Shown one piece after another: positions 6,357 through 7,493 of a DNA stretch of 7,493 nt. The position numbers were made by a program, and so were the translations under genes. Position 1 is the first letter of the stretch. Each line of letters begins with the position of its first letter. The notes under the pieces were generated by a model. That model made no database searches. It was not told the origin of the DNA and was given only the letters and a program-made list of their open reading frames with translations. Location: NCBI GenBank assembly GCA_937864255.1, contig CALMIT010000721.1, positions 1 to 7,493 on the forward strand, given 5' to 3'. Origin of the DNA: an uncultured Saprospiraceae bacterium. GTDB lineage: Bacteria > Bacteroidota > Bacteroidia > Chitinophagales > Saprospiraceae.

Positions 6357-7172
6357 TCAGTTTGCCCGGTAAGAATCGTCAAATTTTCGCCAGTACAAAA
6401 TAAGCAACAGCCCGAAAAGTGCTCCTCCCAGGTGTGCAAAATGCGCAATGTTGTCCCACGAAAAATGATTGACACCCAAAAACAATTCCAGCAGCATCAT
6501 AAAAGGAATGAAATACTTGGCAGCGATAGGAACCGGAAAAAAGATAAGCATCAATTTTACATTGGGAAATAACATGCCGAAGGCAAGCAGCAAGCCGTAT
6601 ATCGCGCCCGAAGCGCCTACGGCTGCGGTATTTTTTTCTTCGCTAATAAATTCATCCATTACCTTTTGTGCTTCCGCCGCCACTCCCGGGTTGGTTTGAG
6701 ATTGAAGCGCACTTTCGGTATCTATCAACCAATCTTTTCCTTCCTTTGAAAAATGATTAGCGGGTATTTTATCAAAAAAATTGTGGAATGTGGTAGGGTC
6801 GGGATTGTTTCTAAAAGCCATCTCTGCGTTTTCCAAACCCGAAACGTGATAATGAACATAGCCGGTATGAAGCGCCGCCGCGCCGATAGCGCAAAAGAAA
6901 TAAAAGAATAAAAACCTTTTGGGTCCCCACTTGGCTTCCAAAGCACTGCCGAACATGAACAGCGCAAACATATTGAAGAAAATATGCGCCAACCCAGCGT
7001 GCATAAAAAAGTGCGTGACAATCTGATAAGGACGGAAATTGGGCGAACCGGGGTAATAAAGCGCCAACGCATTCGGATCAATATCCGCCACCTGAGCCAT
7101 CACCATGCTTAAAACGAAAATTACAATATTGATGATCAGCAATTGCTTTACTACTGGCGTTATCTGAAGCAT
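6357..7172 (-). CDS. Rhomboid-family intramembrane serine protease
   Basis: This 271-residue polytopic membrane protein should cleave transmembrane substrates within the bilayer. The catalytic dyad is S188 in GASGAIYG (186-193) and H247 in AHFAHLGGALFG (243-254). The TM2 signature H63-x3-N67 in HAGLAHIFFNMFALFMFG (58-75) matches E. coli GlpG H150/N154 of the oxyanion region. About six membrane segments are visible (roughly 10-28, 52-76, 86-106, 184-202, 207-232 and 243-261), consistent with a minimal rhomboid core. A hydrophilic stretch of about 75 residues (109-183) sits between TM3 and TM4. The ATG is preceded by an A/T-rich leader. The gene follows mutL after 24 nt on the same strand, an arrangement seen in many Bacteroidota, so it is probably cotranscribed with mutL. 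The substrate is unknown. Confidence 0.93.
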   Translation of the reverse strand: MLQITPVVKQLLIINIVIFVLSMVMAQVADIDPNALALYYPGSPNFRPYQIVTHFFMHAGLAHIFFNMFALFMFGSALEAKWGPKRFLFFYFFCAIGAAALHTGYVHYHVSGLENAEMAFRNNPDPTTFHNFFDKIPANHFSKEGKDWLIDTESALQSQTNPGVAAEAQKVMDEFISEEKNTAAVGASGAIYGLLLAFGMLFPNVKLMLIFFPVPIAAKYFIPFMMLLELFLGVNHFSWDNIAHFAHLGGALFGLLLILYWRKFDDSYRAN

Positions 7173-7196
7173 AAAAATTTCTGTTGATTAATTGAA

Positions 7197-7493
7197 TTAT
7201 CCGCTCTCGAATTTCCGGCGCAGCTCATCCAAATCAAAGGTAATGAAACAATTGCGACCTGTCGGATTTTTGAAAGGCATTTGGCAGGCAAAAAGTTTAT
7301 CAATCAGTTCCTGCATTTCCAAAACTGTCAGCACTTTGCCTCTTTTGATGGCCGCGCTCCTGGCAAGTGAGCGGGCGATGTTGTCGCGCAGATCCAGTTT
7401 GAGTTCCAGATTGGACTTGAACTGTTCCAGCAGTTTTTCAATAGTTTTCTGACTGTCGTCTCCAGCGAAAACATCGGCCGGCGTGCCGTGAAT
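7197..7493 (-). CDS. mutL: DNA mismatch repair protein MutL, C-terminal fragment
   Basis: The last 98 codons and the TAA stop (7199-7197) are present; the N-terminal ATPase and the DQHA-type endonuclease motif region, if present, lie beyond the right edge. The fragment begins at IHGTPADV, a hallmark of the MutL C-terminal dimerisation domain. It continues with LARSAAIKRGKVL (fragment residues 43-55), EMQELIDKLFACQMPF (59-74) and FITFDLDELRRKF (83-95), matching the usual order of elements. The Zn-associated CPHGRP motif of endonuclease-type MutL reads NPTGRN here (76-81), and the Cys usually found in the LAC..AIK segment is Arg. MutL couples mismatch recognition by MutS to strand excision. The rhomboid gene follows after 24 nt, suggesting one transcript. 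Confidence 0.9.
   Translation of the reverse strand: MHGTPADVFAGDDSQKTIEKLLEQFKSNLELKLDLRDNIARSLARSAAIKRGKVLTVLEMQELIDKLFACQMPFKNPTGRNCFITFDLDELRRKFESG

Overview
The window looks like a piece of a Bacteroidota chromosome. The evidence is the acpP-fabF-rnc gene order, a rhomboid gene directly after mutL, A-rich leaders with weak Shine-Dalgarno sequences, and a candidate -33/-7 promoter (TTTG, 19 nt, TTTCTTTG) before acpP. The mixture suggests an environmental lineage (Saprospiria or Chitinophagia-like), but that assignment is inference.

Layout. Positions 1-171 (minus) hold the N-terminus of a medium-chain dehydrogenase/quinone oxidoreductase that runs off the left edge. Positions 233-2161 (minus) encode a 642-residue exported multiheme cytochrome c with seven CXXCH motifs and a C-terminal TPR domain. 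After an intergenic segment holding a nested inverted repeat (2195-2266) comes the minus-strand cluster acpP (4569-4808), fabF (3045-4298) and rnc (2268-3035). A hairpin terminator lies just behind acpP. A 229-nt divergent spacer separates acpP from murA (5038-6348, plus). murA converges, with an 8-nt gap, on a rhomboid protease gene (6357-7172, minus), which lies 24 nt behind the 3' end of mutL (7197 to the right edge, minus).

How the genes relate. Most of the window is housekeeping: acyl carrier protein and its elongating ketosynthase (fatty acid synthesis), RNase III (double-stranded RNA processing), MurA (first committed step of peptidoglycan synthesis) and MutL (mismatch repair). The one accessory-looking gene is the heptaheme TPR cytochrome, probably a periplasmic or membrane-anchored electron-transfer protein of unknown partner.

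The points most worth a second look are: the active-site Cys-to-Asp replacement in MurA, which predicts fosfomycin insensitivity; the cytochrome's architecture; an Asn at a normally acidic metal-ligand position in RNase III; a MutL C-terminus without the canonical CPHGRP motif; and the nested inverted repeat. I see no mobile element, CRISPR array, tRNA, rRNA or defence-like cluster, and no evidence of a wholly new system.
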